From contig CAJUFQ010000013.1 in the NCBI GenBank assembly GCA_910585625.1, positions 26,247 through 90,246 on the forward strand: a DNA stretch of 64,000 bases, in the 5' to 3' direction. Every line of letters begins with the position of its first letter. The first letter of the stretch is position 1. Under the pieces are notes generated by a model that searched no databases, was not told the origin of the DNA, and saw nothing but the letters and a program-made list of their open reading frames with translations. A program made the translations under genes and the position numbers. Positions 55,179 to 63,178 of the stretch are shown piece after piece. Source of the DNA: an uncultured Lachnospiraceae bacterium. Its GTDB lineage: Bacteria > Bacillota > Clostridia > Lachnospirales > Lachnospiraceae.

Positions 55179-55628
55179 TCAAACTATAAAGTTTACTACT
55201 CCATATACCAAATGACAAATTGTAAAAATTGAAACAGGAATTAAAGCTATACCATTTTTTCTATCAATCGCAAAAAACAAAAATGCTAAACAGGGTGGAA
55301 TAGTCAATCCTAATATTACAATCACATTTGTCATACCATTATAGTAAGCTATCCAGCTTGCCACATACAATAAACAGCAAACTATTACCATAATAACAAA
55401 AGGGGATATACACAACTTTTCACTCTCTCTGTTTCTAAAAATACATATAGAAACAATCATCAATATTTGACATACAGAAGCTACTGTATCGACCATTTCT
55501 GTAATTGATTCTGCTCTTAGTATATCGTTTGGCGCAGGGATAGCAAACCAAATAAAATTCGGTATCATAACAATCAAGAATAGCAGCAATCCCCAAATTT
55601 CAAAACTTAACTTGTATCTTTTTAACAT
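55179..55628 (-). CDS. Uncharacterised small membrane protein
   Basis: A 149-residue protein with about five hydrophobic helices (WGLLLFLIVMIPNFIWFAIP, ISPFVIMVIVCCLLYVASWI, VIVILGLTIPPCLAFLFFA, IPVSIFTICHLVYGVVNFIV). No family recognised with confidence. It is followed 29 bases later by the hydrolase gene and may be cotranscribed. Confidence 0.65.
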   Translation of the reverse strand: MLKRYKLSFEIWGLLLFLIVMIPNFIWFAIPAPNDILRAESITEMVDTVASVCQILMIVSICIFRNRESEKLCISPFVIMVIVCCLLYVASWIAYYNGMTNVIVILGLTIPPCLAFLFFAIDRKNGIALIPVSIFTICHLVYGVVNFIV

Positions 55629-55652
55629 CTAATCCTCCCTAAAACGGGAATT

Positions 55653-56282
55653 TTATTTTTTATCTATATCTAAAAATTTGCTTGCCAATTTATAAACCTG
55701 ATGTATTTCTTTTGGTGATAAATCCCATGTACTTAATTCTGCAGAAACTAACTTGCTGTGTTTCTTGCTTATATCCCGTATAGCATTGCCGATTGACTTT
55801 CGTACATATGCGCTCTCGTCAGATTTGTGGGTAGCTAACAATTCGATGGCTACCTGTGGATTGTCTTTGAAATATGGGCGGCTCGTCCATACTCTTAATC
55901 CTTCTGATACAGCTCGCCGCACATTGGCACAATCACTGTCTAACTATTCCTGGATAATTGGCAGGGCTGTTTCATATCCGATAATCTTACAGTGATTATC
56001 AAATGCCATAGCCAAAATTTCCTATACTTTCCAACTATCATTTTGACTGACTGTGTTTTTCAAGAATGATAGGGCATCCACATTTTCGTGAGTCGCATAT
56101 CCAAACAGGAAAACACCCATTTCTTGTATCTGAAAGTTATCAGATTTATACAGTTCATGCCCCATGCGGAAACATTCGTCAAGAGAATGTGTTTTATAAA
56201 ATTTTTCGGCTTCATTTTTTACAAGTTTCAATCTGTCCTTTTCGGGCATTAATTCCGCTAAATATTGTATATATTCACTCAT
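55653..56282 (-). pseudogene. AlkD-like DNA alkylation repair protein interrupted by two in-frame amber codons
   Basis: One uninterrupted minus-strand frame runs from the ATG at 56282 to the stop at 55653 (about 209 codons) except for TAG at 56024-56022 and 55946-55944. Reading through gives a HEAT-repeat protein of the AlkD/AlkC type: MSEYIQYLAELMPEKDRLKL, FGYATHENVDALSFLKNTV, NDSWKV-TAG-EILAMAFD, ALPIIQE-TAG-LDSDCANVRRAVSEGLRVW, YVRKSIGNAIRDISKKH. Both stops replace plausible Gln and Trp codons by one-base changes. A pseudogene is the simplest reading; amber readthrough cannot be ruled out by sequence alone. Confidence 0.82.
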
Positions 56283-56482
56283 TTATCATTTCTCCACAAA
56301 TTCCGATTGTGATTTGATGATTTTCAAGGGAAATATTAGCTGTTATATTTTGTTATTAAAAAGCCCGCTAACCCTTGAAAATACTAAGTTCATCGCAGGT
56401 AATCTTTCCCTCAAAGTTTCCCTTGTGTTATATCTTCCCACAGGGCATTACGAACCCTGATAAGAGAAAAAATGAGGGCACG

Positions 56483-56501
56483 AGATGTCCGGCGGACATC
56501 T
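56483..56501. other. Perfect hairpin in the 56.3-56.6 kb gene-free stretch
   Basis: AGATGTCC-GGC-GGACATCT is an 8-bp perfect inverted repeat embedded in GCACG...CTCTGTGC. It lies in about 345 bases (56283-56627) without a gene that have the look of mobile-element leader DNA upstream of small ORFs. Confidence 0.5.
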
Positions 56502-56627
56502 GCTCTGTGCCGACAGAAGCAAAGCGGAGACAACAAAATCACATAAAACATTATAACACAAAACATACGGAAATGGTGAACCGATTGAAATGCTTTCAAA
56601 ATTTTTAAAGAAAGAAGATAACTAAAA

Positions 56628-56759
56628 ATGAATATTATTTATGCAACATATAACATCAGCCATAACAGCATTGACATATATACTTATGCAGGCTATTTCT
56701 TACGGATAGATTGCAGCAAAGCGGAAGAAGGATTAAAAACAACGCTACTTCATTTTTGA
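56628..56759 (+). CDS. Short ORF resembling the N-terminus of DUF6061-type element proteins
   Basis: The 43-residue product (MNIIYATYNISHNSIDIYTY to TTLLHF) resembles small proteins of Firmicutes conjugative elements with YNISHNSVDIYT and GYFLRIDC segments, DUF6061-like by memory. It ends early and is probably a truncated copy. AGAAGATAAC upstream is a weak Shine-Dalgarno. Confidence 0.4.
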   Translation: MNIIYATYNISHNSIDIYTYAGYFLRIDCSKAEEGLKTTLLHF

Positions 56760-56769
56760 AAATATGGAA

Positions 56770-58188
56770 TCATTTTATTTGCACAAGTTCTATTCCTTCC
56801 TCTTTTCCGAGATTCCGTGAGTATAGCTTTTGTTCGGAATTATTCCAATGCTCATGCACGCCGAGATTGGCAATAGCATGACCGTTGCCGTCTGTGTAAG
56901 TTGTTCCTGACGGTGCATTTCCCACAAGTCCCGCTTCGTGCAGATAATTTTCGTTGGTAATGTCTGCCGCCGAACGATTATTGCCTGTTACAGCCGGTTC
57001 ATTATTGAGAAAATCTGCACCGACAGAATCAATCGCTACCGGGTCTTGTGATACAAAAATGCTTGAAGCGTAATCTCCGTTAAACGGCGTTTGCTGCCAC
57101 TTGGAATTTTCAGCGGTAATAGAAGCGCCCTCGCTTGGTGCGCAGATAAAAGCATCCAGCATATACAAAACGGTCTTGCCGCCGAGACCAGCGTTCGCCA
57201 TCAAATCTACCAGCGGACTGTAAATGCCCATCTCCGATTTTGTCAGCCACTGGTGCAGTTTTGCCCCTTCCGGCGGACGCATCCTATTTCCATTGATAAA
57301 AGAGCCAAAATGATTTTTGCCGCATAATGTAATGCCGTAACTATGTCCTTTCAAATTCGCAAGATTAATCACATAGGCAGCCTCGGTCACACAGATGGGC
57401 AGATAGTTTACTTTACCGCCGAATTTCTGCGACCAGTTGATCGGTGCGTTTTCATCCGCCACACCGTTGCCTCGACCGACAAACTGAACGCCTTTTAATT
57501 CTCCGACAGTACACATTTCAACCATATAATCGGGAAACAGGCGGGACACATCGTAAACGGTAATGTCAAACGGATTCACGCCTCCTTCTTTCACAAGAGA
57601 GGTAAGCAGGGCTTTGAGTAAGACCGGATTGGTATAGCTCATCTGCGTTTTTCCGAAGGTATCGTCATCAAATACCGCCGAGCCGTTGATGTTTGCCTTG
57701 ATTGCAATTTTTTCGCCCGTCACATAACCGCCGTTCCGATTGCGGGCATTATTATTTACTGAAAACAATGCATCCCATCCGTCTTTCGTCGTGTCTTTGC
57801 CGCCAAGAGAAGCAATACTGTCGTTTACCATTTTCAGAATAACTGCTTCGTCAAAATGTTCCGTTTCCCACCAATAACCGCTGCCGTCCCATTCTACGGA
57901 GTCAGGGTTATGCGACCATACCACACGCCCTGGCATAGCGCCAATCCCTATACCATAGGCTTTATGCTGCGGGTAATTACCGTCATAAGGAGGCATCTGT
58001 ACCTGAGATGTTTCCATAGAATTGATTGCTGATGAATCTGAGGACTGGATTGTGTCTGATTCTATTTCTGTTTTAGTACTTGTTTCTGTTGATTTTGTGT
58101 CTTTCATACCACAACCGGTCATCGCAGATATAAAGAGAGTGATAACCAAAATAAGCGCTGGCGTTTTTACAACAGTCTTTCGATTCAT
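56770..58188 (-). CDS. DUF362 domain lipoprotein
   Basis: From the ATG at 58188 the 472-residue precursor has a lipoprotein signal (LVITLFISAMTGCG), a Ser/Thr-rich linker, then a DUF362 domain: IGIGAMPGRVVWSHNPD, EKIAIKANINGSAVFDDDTFGKTQMSYTNPVLLKALLTSLVKEGG, YVINLANLKGHSYGITLCGKNHFGSF, SQDPVAIDSVGADFLN. The domain occurs in ferredoxin-associated and outer-surface proteins; its reaction is not established. It is last in the seven-gene redox operon, 14 bases after the DUF4405 gene. Confidence 0.85.
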   Translation of the reverse strand: MNRKTVVKTPALILVITLFISAMTGCGMKDTKSTETSTKTEIESDTIQSSDSSAINSMETSQVQMPPYDGNYPQHKAYGIGIGAMPGRVVWSHNPDSVEWDGSGYWWETEHFDEAVILKMVNDSIASLGGKDTTKDGWDALFSVNNNARNRNGGYVTGEKIAIKANINGSAVFDDDTFGKTQMSYTNPVLLKALLTSLVKEGGVNPFDITVYDVSRLFPDYMVEMCTVGELKGVQFVGRGNGVADENAPINWSQKFGGKVNYLPICVTEAAYVINLANLKGHSYGITLCGKNHFGSFINGNRMRPPEGAKLHQWLTKSEMGIYSPLVDLMANAGLGGKTVLYMLDAFICAPSEGASITAENSKWQQTPFNGDYASSIFVSQDPVAIDSVGADFLNNEPAVTGNNRSAADITNENYLHEAGLVGNAPSGTTYTDGNGHAIANLGVHEHWNNSEQKLYSRNLGKEEGIELVQIK

Positions 58189-58202
58189 GATGACCGTCCT
58201 TT

Positions 58203-58900
58203 CTACTTTCCTCGTTTTTTCGTTCCTTTGCATTTTCTGATTATGCCAAATGTATAATGTCCTATTGCTGTGAACAGTCCCATCACCGCTATGTAGTCCA
58301 AAAGAAACTGTATTATCGGTTCCTCAAAATCAAAAAATGCAAATTGATTTTGAAGCAGTAAATAACTGCCGATGTCTCGTTTTACAAACGCATACACACC
58401 ATATCCTGCAATTATCAGGGCAATGATACGAAGCGCCCATGTCCGCATGGCAGATGTTTTTTTGTCAGCCGTTTTGCCATTCCCATCATCATATTCCAAT
58501 GAAATCCAAGGTGCAGGCTCATAAAAACAAATCCCCAATAAGCTGAGAGCATATGCAGATTTCTCGTAAATGACAATCCATTGCCGAACGGCAGGAACGA
58601 AAATATATGACGGGATAACATTACGCCGCTGAATATAGAGCCTGCCATTGAAAACAAAACTAACACAACAAGTACGGTTTGCAGAGTTCGCAGGGCAGTA
58701 TATTTGCCCTTAATCAAATTTTTCGTCCATCTGCTATTTAAAATGTGGTGAAGAATAAAAAGCATAAACATAATGATACCAAGCAGTTCATGGGATACTT
58801 GCCCAATCAGCTCATATGTCATCAAAAGCAAGAGTACCGCTGTCATTGCGACGTCTACCGCTATTTTTACAATCTGTTTGCTTTTCATCTTTCTCACCAC
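58203..58900 (-). pseudogene. DUF4405 membrane protein with a frameshift in an A7 tract
   Basis: Two overlapping frames encode one membrane protein. 58900 downward gives three helices of a DUF4405/cytochrome-b-like unit (LLGIIMFMLFILHHILN, FTRNLHMLSAYWGFVFMSLHLGFHWNMMMGMAKRLTKK). The -1 frame then continues TSAMRTWALRIIALIIAGYGVYAF to the end at 58203, with LLDYIAVMGLFTAIGHYTFGII. The switch point is the T7 tract 58457-58463 (A7 on the coding strand). One lost A, a sequencing slip, or a -1 shift at A-AAA-AAA-C would explain it. His in HHILN, HM and HLGFHW could bind heme. Confidence 0.8.
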
Positions 58901-58916
58901 CTTTTACAGAAAACGA

Positions 58917-59675
58917 TTATTTGTTTAAACCGTTAATCCATTCTTCAACATCCTCAAAAGTCACATCGCTCACTTTTGAATGTGTTACCTTATATCCTTC
59001 TGACAGCACTGTTGCATCTGACTGTATGCTCTGAATTTCCGATATGGCATCTGAAAAACCACTTCCACCGCTGGTAACAAACGGAATAATTGTTTTGCCT
59101 GAAAAATCATATTCTTCCAAGAAAGAATATACTGCCATTGGCATTCCGTAGTACCAGTTTGGGAAACCAAGATACACTGTATCGTACTCATCCATATTCT
59201 CTATATGAGAAACAAGTATCGGGCGGGAGTTTTCTTTGCTTTCTTTAGCGCCTTGCCGGTCGGCAGCATCATAATCAGCCGGATACTTTTCCTCGATTTC
59301 AATCAAAAACAGATTTCCGCCTGTGGCTCTCTGAATCAACGTAGCAATGTACTGTGTGTTTCCGTACAGCTCGCCGTCCTTCACAATCAGACTTGCGGAA
59401 GCAACAGCATCTACTCCGGCAGGAAAATCTGTGTTTCCTGCACGAGAAAAGTATGCAATTAAAGTTTTGGAATCTTCCTCCTGCTTGGAATCCGCCGCAC
59501 TCTGATCCACATCGTCCTGACCTGAATTATTTTGTTCAGTCCCATTTTGATTTTGGGTACTTTGATCAGAATTATCATGGAATGAAAAATCACCATTTTT
59601 TTGCGTATTGCTGTTGCATCCTGCAAATGCAAGCAAAACGAATGCACATAATAGTACCGTTGCTACTTTTTTCAT
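58917..59675 (-). CDS. Flavodoxin-domain lipoprotein
   Basis: The 252-residue precursor has a lipobox (LLAFAGCNS), an Asn/Gln/Asp-rich linker of about 55 residues and a flavodoxin_4-type domain: TLIAYFSRAGNTDFP, GGNLFLIEIEEKYPADYDA, YDTVYLGFPNWYYGMPMAVYSFLEEYDFSGKTIIPFVTSGGSGFSDA. It should bind FMN outside the membrane, an unusual place for a flavodoxin. It lies between the Fe-alcohol dehydrogenase and the DUF4405 gene in one transcription unit. Confidence 0.9.
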   Translation of the reverse strand: MKKVATVLLCAFVLLAFAGCNSNTQKNGDFSFHDNSDQSTQNQNGTEQNNSGQDDVDQSAADSKQEEDSKTLIAYFSRAGNTDFPAGVDAVASASLIVKDGELYGNTQYIATLIQRATGGNLFLIEIEEKYPADYDAADRQGAKESKENSRPILVSHIENMDEYDTVYLGFPNWYYGMPMAVYSFLEEYDFSGKTIIPFVTSGGSGFSDAISEIQSIQSDATVLSEGYKVTHSKVSDVTFEDVEEWINGLNK

Positions 59676-59708
59676 TTTTCTTGTCTCCGTTTCATCCTCA
59701 AACTTCTC

Positions 59709-60875
59709 TTAAAAGCTCGCCTGTAATACAGCTCGGATATCGTCTGCATCCATCACTTTATAGCCACCGTCCATAATCAGCGTGCTTTTTACCATTCCGT
59801 CCAGCATAGCTTCCGCAGCGCCCAGCTCGGTAATATTCATAACAAGCCCAATTTCCTTCATCCACGCTTCCATAGCGTCAAGTCCTTCGTTTGCAACTTG
59901 AATTTCCGTCTTACCTTCAGGATTTACATTCCATACGTTCTCGGCATAGCGGGCAAACTTTGCCGTTCCGTAAGACAGGATATAACGGTAATATGGCATG
60001 GAAACAGCCGCAAGCGTCATGCCATGTGTAGCGTCCGTATGGGCGGCTACTCCCTGGCCGAGCATATGCACCATCCAATCGGTGGTTTTTCCTTTTGCTA
60101 CAAGCGTATTGAGCGCCCATGTCGCTATCCACATAATGTTAGAGCGCGCTTCGTAATCGCTTGGATTTTCAACGGCAATACCAGCGCTGTGAATCAGAGA
60201 ACGAAGCAGACCTTCCATGATATAATCGCTTGTATTGTCGTCCGTTCCCGAAAAATACTGCTCCAAAATGTGCGACATAATATCATATATACCGGATACC
60301 ATTTGATACTTCGGCAGAGTGTAAGTAAATTTAGGATTCAGTATTGAGAACTTTGGAAATACATTTTCTCCGAATACGTGTCCGATTTTGAGTTTTTGTT
60401 CGTGATTGGTAATCACAGAGCCGCCGTTCATTTCGCTGCCAGTACCCACCATTGTAAGCACGCAGCCGACGGGAATAATATCGCAGGTTACATCATCAAA
60501 ACGGATAAAGTATTTATCCCAAGCGTCGTCGTTGCAGTTTACCGATACGGAAACCGCTTTTGCATAGTCGCATACCGAGCCGCCGCCAACAGCCAGAATC
60601 AAGTCAGCCTTTGCGGCTTTTGCCCGCTCTATGCCCTCGTTTAATTTTTCCACAGTGGGGTTAGGCATTACACCTGCGTCTTCGTAGACCTCTTTTCCGT
60701 TTTCCTTTAGGATCTCAACGACCTTATCATAAATACCGTTCTTTTTAATTGAGCCGCCACCGTAAACAAGCAATATGTTTTTACCGTATTTCGGCAGTTC
60801 TTCGTTCAAACCATCCAGAGCGTTTTGACCAAAGTAAAGTTTTGTGGGATTACAGTAAGTAAAATTTCCTAACAT
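59709..60875 (-). CDS. Iron-containing alcohol dehydrogenase (butanol dehydrogenase/YqhD type)
   Basis: The 388-residue protein has NAD(P)-binding GGGSIKKNG and LILAVGGGSVCDYAKAVS, the metal-binding MSHILEQYFSG and MLGQGVAAHTDATHG with the Asp/His ligands, and the ILNPKFTYTLPKYQM segment of the NADH-dependent butanol dehydrogenase/YqhD branch. It reduces aldehydes to alcohols. AAAGGAG precedes the ATG. In this operon it may detoxify reactive aldehydes. Confidence 0.93.
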   Translation of the reverse strand: MLGNFTYCNPTKLYFGQNALDGLNEELPKYGKNILLVYGGGSIKKNGIYDKVVEILKENGKEVYEDAGVMPNPTVEKLNEGIERAKAAKADLILAVGGGSVCDYAKAVSVSVNCNDDAWDKYFIRFDDVTCDIIPVGCVLTMVGTGSEMNGGSVITNHEQKLKIGHVFGENVFPKFSILNPKFTYTLPKYQMVSGIYDIMSHILEQYFSGTDDNTSDYIMEGLLRSLIHSAGIAVENPSDYEARSNIMWIATWALNTLVAKGKTTDWMVHMLGQGVAAHTDATHGMTLAAVSMPYYRYILSYGTAKFARYAENVWNVNPEGKTEIQVANEGLDAMEAWMKEIGLVMNITELGAAEAMLDGMVKSTLIMDGGYKVMDADDIRAVLQASF

Positions 60876-60904
60876 AATTTTATCTCCTTTTTATGTGCGG
60901 TGCA

Positions 60905-61432
60905 TTAAAGAGACGCACCAAAATTTCTAAGTTCATCTAATTTAGCCGCTGAGCCGTTTTCCGAACCGTGAGCCGTAAATACCCCCATATCTTCCAGCCC
61001 GAGATAGCCGAGGAAATCCCCCTGATAGGAAAACATTGCCCCCTCATACATATCCGCATCGCCTGAGCTTAAAAACATGGCGACCTTTTTCAGATTTTTC
61101 GGTTTTCTCGGATAAGCGGCAGAATAAAATCTGTCCAATACGCATTTAAGCTGTCCGGATACGCCATGATAATAAATCGGAGAAGCAATCACGAGCATTT
61201 CCGCTTCTTTCAGCAAATCATTAATTTTCTGCATATCGTCCTTTTGAATACAACTGCCGTTTCCTTTGCTATGGCAGTATTCGCAGGCAAGACATCCGTT
61301 TATCTTCATTCGGCACACGTCTGCCACATCGACCTGATGCCCGGCAGCTTCTGCCCCTGCCCGAAACGCCTCAACCATTTGTTTCGTATTGCCCTTTGAA
61401 CGGGGACTTCCGTTTAACACAAGAATACGCAT
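60905..61432 (-). CDS. NADPH-dependent FMN reductase-type flavoprotein
   Basis: From the ATG at 61432 the 175-residue protein reads MRILVLNGSPRSKGNTKQMVEAFRAG (FMN phosphate loop GSPR.KGNT), CLACEYCHSKGNGSCIQKDDM (CxxC with further Cys), and LVIASPIYYHGVSGQLKCVLDRFYS. This is the flavodoxin_2/FMN_red family, with Cys-rich extension like iron-sulphur flavoproteins. The open frame reaches 61477, but GAGGAG precedes 61432. It should carry out NAD(P)H-driven flavin or quinone reduction. Confidence 0.9.
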   Translation of the reverse strand: MRILVLNGSPRSKGNTKQMVEAFRAGAEAAGHQVDVADVCRMKINGCLACEYCHSKGNGSCIQKDDMQKINDLLKEAEMLVIASPIYYHGVSGQLKCVLDRFYSAAYPRKPKNLKKVAMFLSSGDADMYEGAMFSYQGDFLGYLGLEDMGVFTAHGSENGSAAKLDELRNFGASL

Positions 61433-61503
61433 ATTGAGTCTCCTCTCGTTTCTGTTGACAGATAGGACGCTGCCCATATGCGCTGCGCCCTATCATAATG
61501 AAA

Positions 61504-62493
61504 TTATTTTAGGTTCTTGTGAAAGAATTCTTCCAGCTTGTCAAATGGGATAATATCTGTCTGATCGTACAAATCCGTATGGCTTGCTCCCGGAACAAGC
61601 AGCAATTCTTTGTTATCCTGATACTTGTTTCCGTTGATCATATCGGCATAAGCGTCCTTGCCAAAATAGCAGGAATGCGCCTTGTCCCCATGAAGTACCA
61701 TTACCGCACTTCGGATTTCATTGCTGTACCGGAGAATCGGCATATTCATAAAGGACTGACAGCCAATCACATTCCAACCACCGTTTGAGTTCAGGGAACG
61801 AGGGTGATAGCCACGCTCTGTTTTATAGTAAGCGTGATAGTCCTGAAAATACCACGGAGCATCTTCCGGCATAGGATCGGCCACACCGCCACCGAGAACA
61901 TAGGTGCCGTTTTTGTAATCTTCAAGCCGCTGCGCATTCATTGCCTTGCGTTTCTCGTAACGGACTTCCTCGCTGTTTTCGCTGTCGAAATATCCGTTGG
62001 CATTGACACGGCTCATATCATACATTGTAGAGGCAACCGTTGCTTTGACACGGGTATCGAGCGCCGCTGTATTGATTGCCATACCGCCCCAGCCGCAGAT
62101 ACCAATAATACCGATTTTCTCCGGGTCAACAATATCTTGTAATGAAAGGAAATCCACCGCCGCCATGAAATCCTCTGTGTTGATGTCGGGAGAAGCCATA
62201 TAGCGAGGCTCGCCGCCGCTTTCACCTGTGAAAGAGGGATCAAATGCAATCGTCAGAAAACCTCTCTCTGCCATTGTCTGTGCATACAAGCCCGCCGCCT
62301 GCTCCTTGACTGCACCGAATGGACCGCATACGACGATAGCGGGCAATTTACCTCCTGCATTCTTCGGCATATACATATCTGCCGCCAAAGTAATTCCGTA
62401 ACGATTGTGGAAAGTAACCTTGCTGTGATTTACTTTTTCGCTTTTGGGGAAAGTCTTATCCCATTCCTGTACAAGATTCAATTTTGCTTCCAT
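61504..62493 (-). CDS. Alpha/beta hydrolase (dienelactone hydrolase-like)
   Basis: The 329-residue protein has the fold with AIVVCGPFGAVKEQ, FDPSFTGESGGEPRY, IGIIGICGWGGMAINTAALD (nucleophile is Cys in GICGWGG, as in dienelactone hydrolases), VMVLHGDKAHSCYFG (acid) and LVPGASHTDLYD (His). AGGAGG precedes the ATG. Cys in place of Ser at the elbow is the odd point. The substrate is unknown. Confidence 0.85.
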   Translation of the reverse strand: MEAKLNLVQEWDKTFPKSEKVNHSKVTFHNRYGITLAADMYMPKNAGGKLPAIVVCGPFGAVKEQAAGLYAQTMAERGFLTIAFDPSFTGESGGEPRYMASPDINTEDFMAAVDFLSLQDIVDPEKIGIIGICGWGGMAINTAALDTRVKATVASTMYDMSRVNANGYFDSENSEEVRYEKRKAMNAQRLEDYKNGTYVLGGGVADPMPEDAPWYFQDYHAYYKTERGYHPRSLNSNGGWNVIGCQSFMNMPILRYSNEIRSAVMVLHGDKAHSCYFGKDAYADMINGNKYQDNKELLLVPGASHTDLYDQTDIIPFDKLEEFFHKNLK

Positions 62494-62506
62494 TACACAA
62501 ATCCTC

Positions 62507-62740
62507 CTAAATATGTTTTTTATTAATGCTGTAAACCAGGAAATCCAGACAGTCTATCTGCTTTTGTCCGTCATGCACCGAATCCAGCAGATTGATTCTT
62601 TGTTTGGAGAGCAAGGGCAAAAGGCGTTTCCACTTATTTGCTTTTGCAAGTTCCATACAAGTTTCAATTAAATCTTTGCTGCACCCTGCATCAACCAGAT
62701 TCTGATGCAGGATTCCCATTGTATCTGATGCCTCTGACAT
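62507..62740 (-). CDS. Small conserved protein heading the redox operon
   Basis: A 77-residue helical protein (LHQNLVDAGCSKDLIETCMELAKANKWKRLLPLLSKQRINLL) with one conserved-looking Cys pair. It ends 13 bases before the hydrolase gene and starts with GGAGG six bases ahead. No family name can be given; a role in binding a partner of the operon is a guess. Confidence 0.7.
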   Translation of the reverse strand: MSEASDTMGILHQNLVDAGCSKDLIETCMELAKANKWKRLLPLLSKQRINLLDSVHDGQKQIDCLDFLVYSINKKHI

Positions 62741-62879
62741 TCACCGCACCTCCGTCATGAAGTAACTTTTGTCAAGAGGTAAATCAATAAATAACAAACT
62801 TTTTTCTCTGACAAAACTCACATTTGTATTCAGGAGATATCTTGAAGAAGCCTTTTGATTAACAGTTCCCGGCATTTGG

Positions 62880-63178
62880 CCACTCCATTATTCATGGATT
62901 GGTTACCTACAAGTCAATGGTCCGTCATGGGCCCTGCTGCCCTATAACGTGGATCAGTATATCGCTGCCCTGCCGACAAGGGGATGCCGCAGATAGCCCG
63001 AACCTTGGAGTCACAAAAGACCCCTTCAAGATATCTCCTGTTTTTTGTTTTCAGCTGCTGCTGATTATGCAGCTGCGCCTGCTTAATCAGCTTGGTTGCC
63101 AGCCGTCAGAATGACAGCCGGATGGCAAAGGCTGCGCAGCAGTTCATTTACCCTTGGCAGGCGGATGGCAGTCTGATA
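62880..63178 (-). other. Structured 3' flank of the IS110-family element
   Basis: About 300 bases beyond the transposase stop hold no gene but several hairpins: TTGCCAGCCGTCA with TGACAGCCGGATGGCAA (63096-63128), CTGATT with AATCAG around GCAG/CTGC (63061-63090), and CAGCTG pairs (63052-63074). IS1111-type members of the IS110 family carry a long noncoding end here that can encode a bridge RNA. Confidence 0.5.

Noticed and set aside
55653..56282. Pyrrolysine or other amber recoding in the AlkD-like gene
   Set aside because: No pyl genes or recoding signals are visible, and the neighbouring genes use ordinary stops; kept only as a low-probability alternative.
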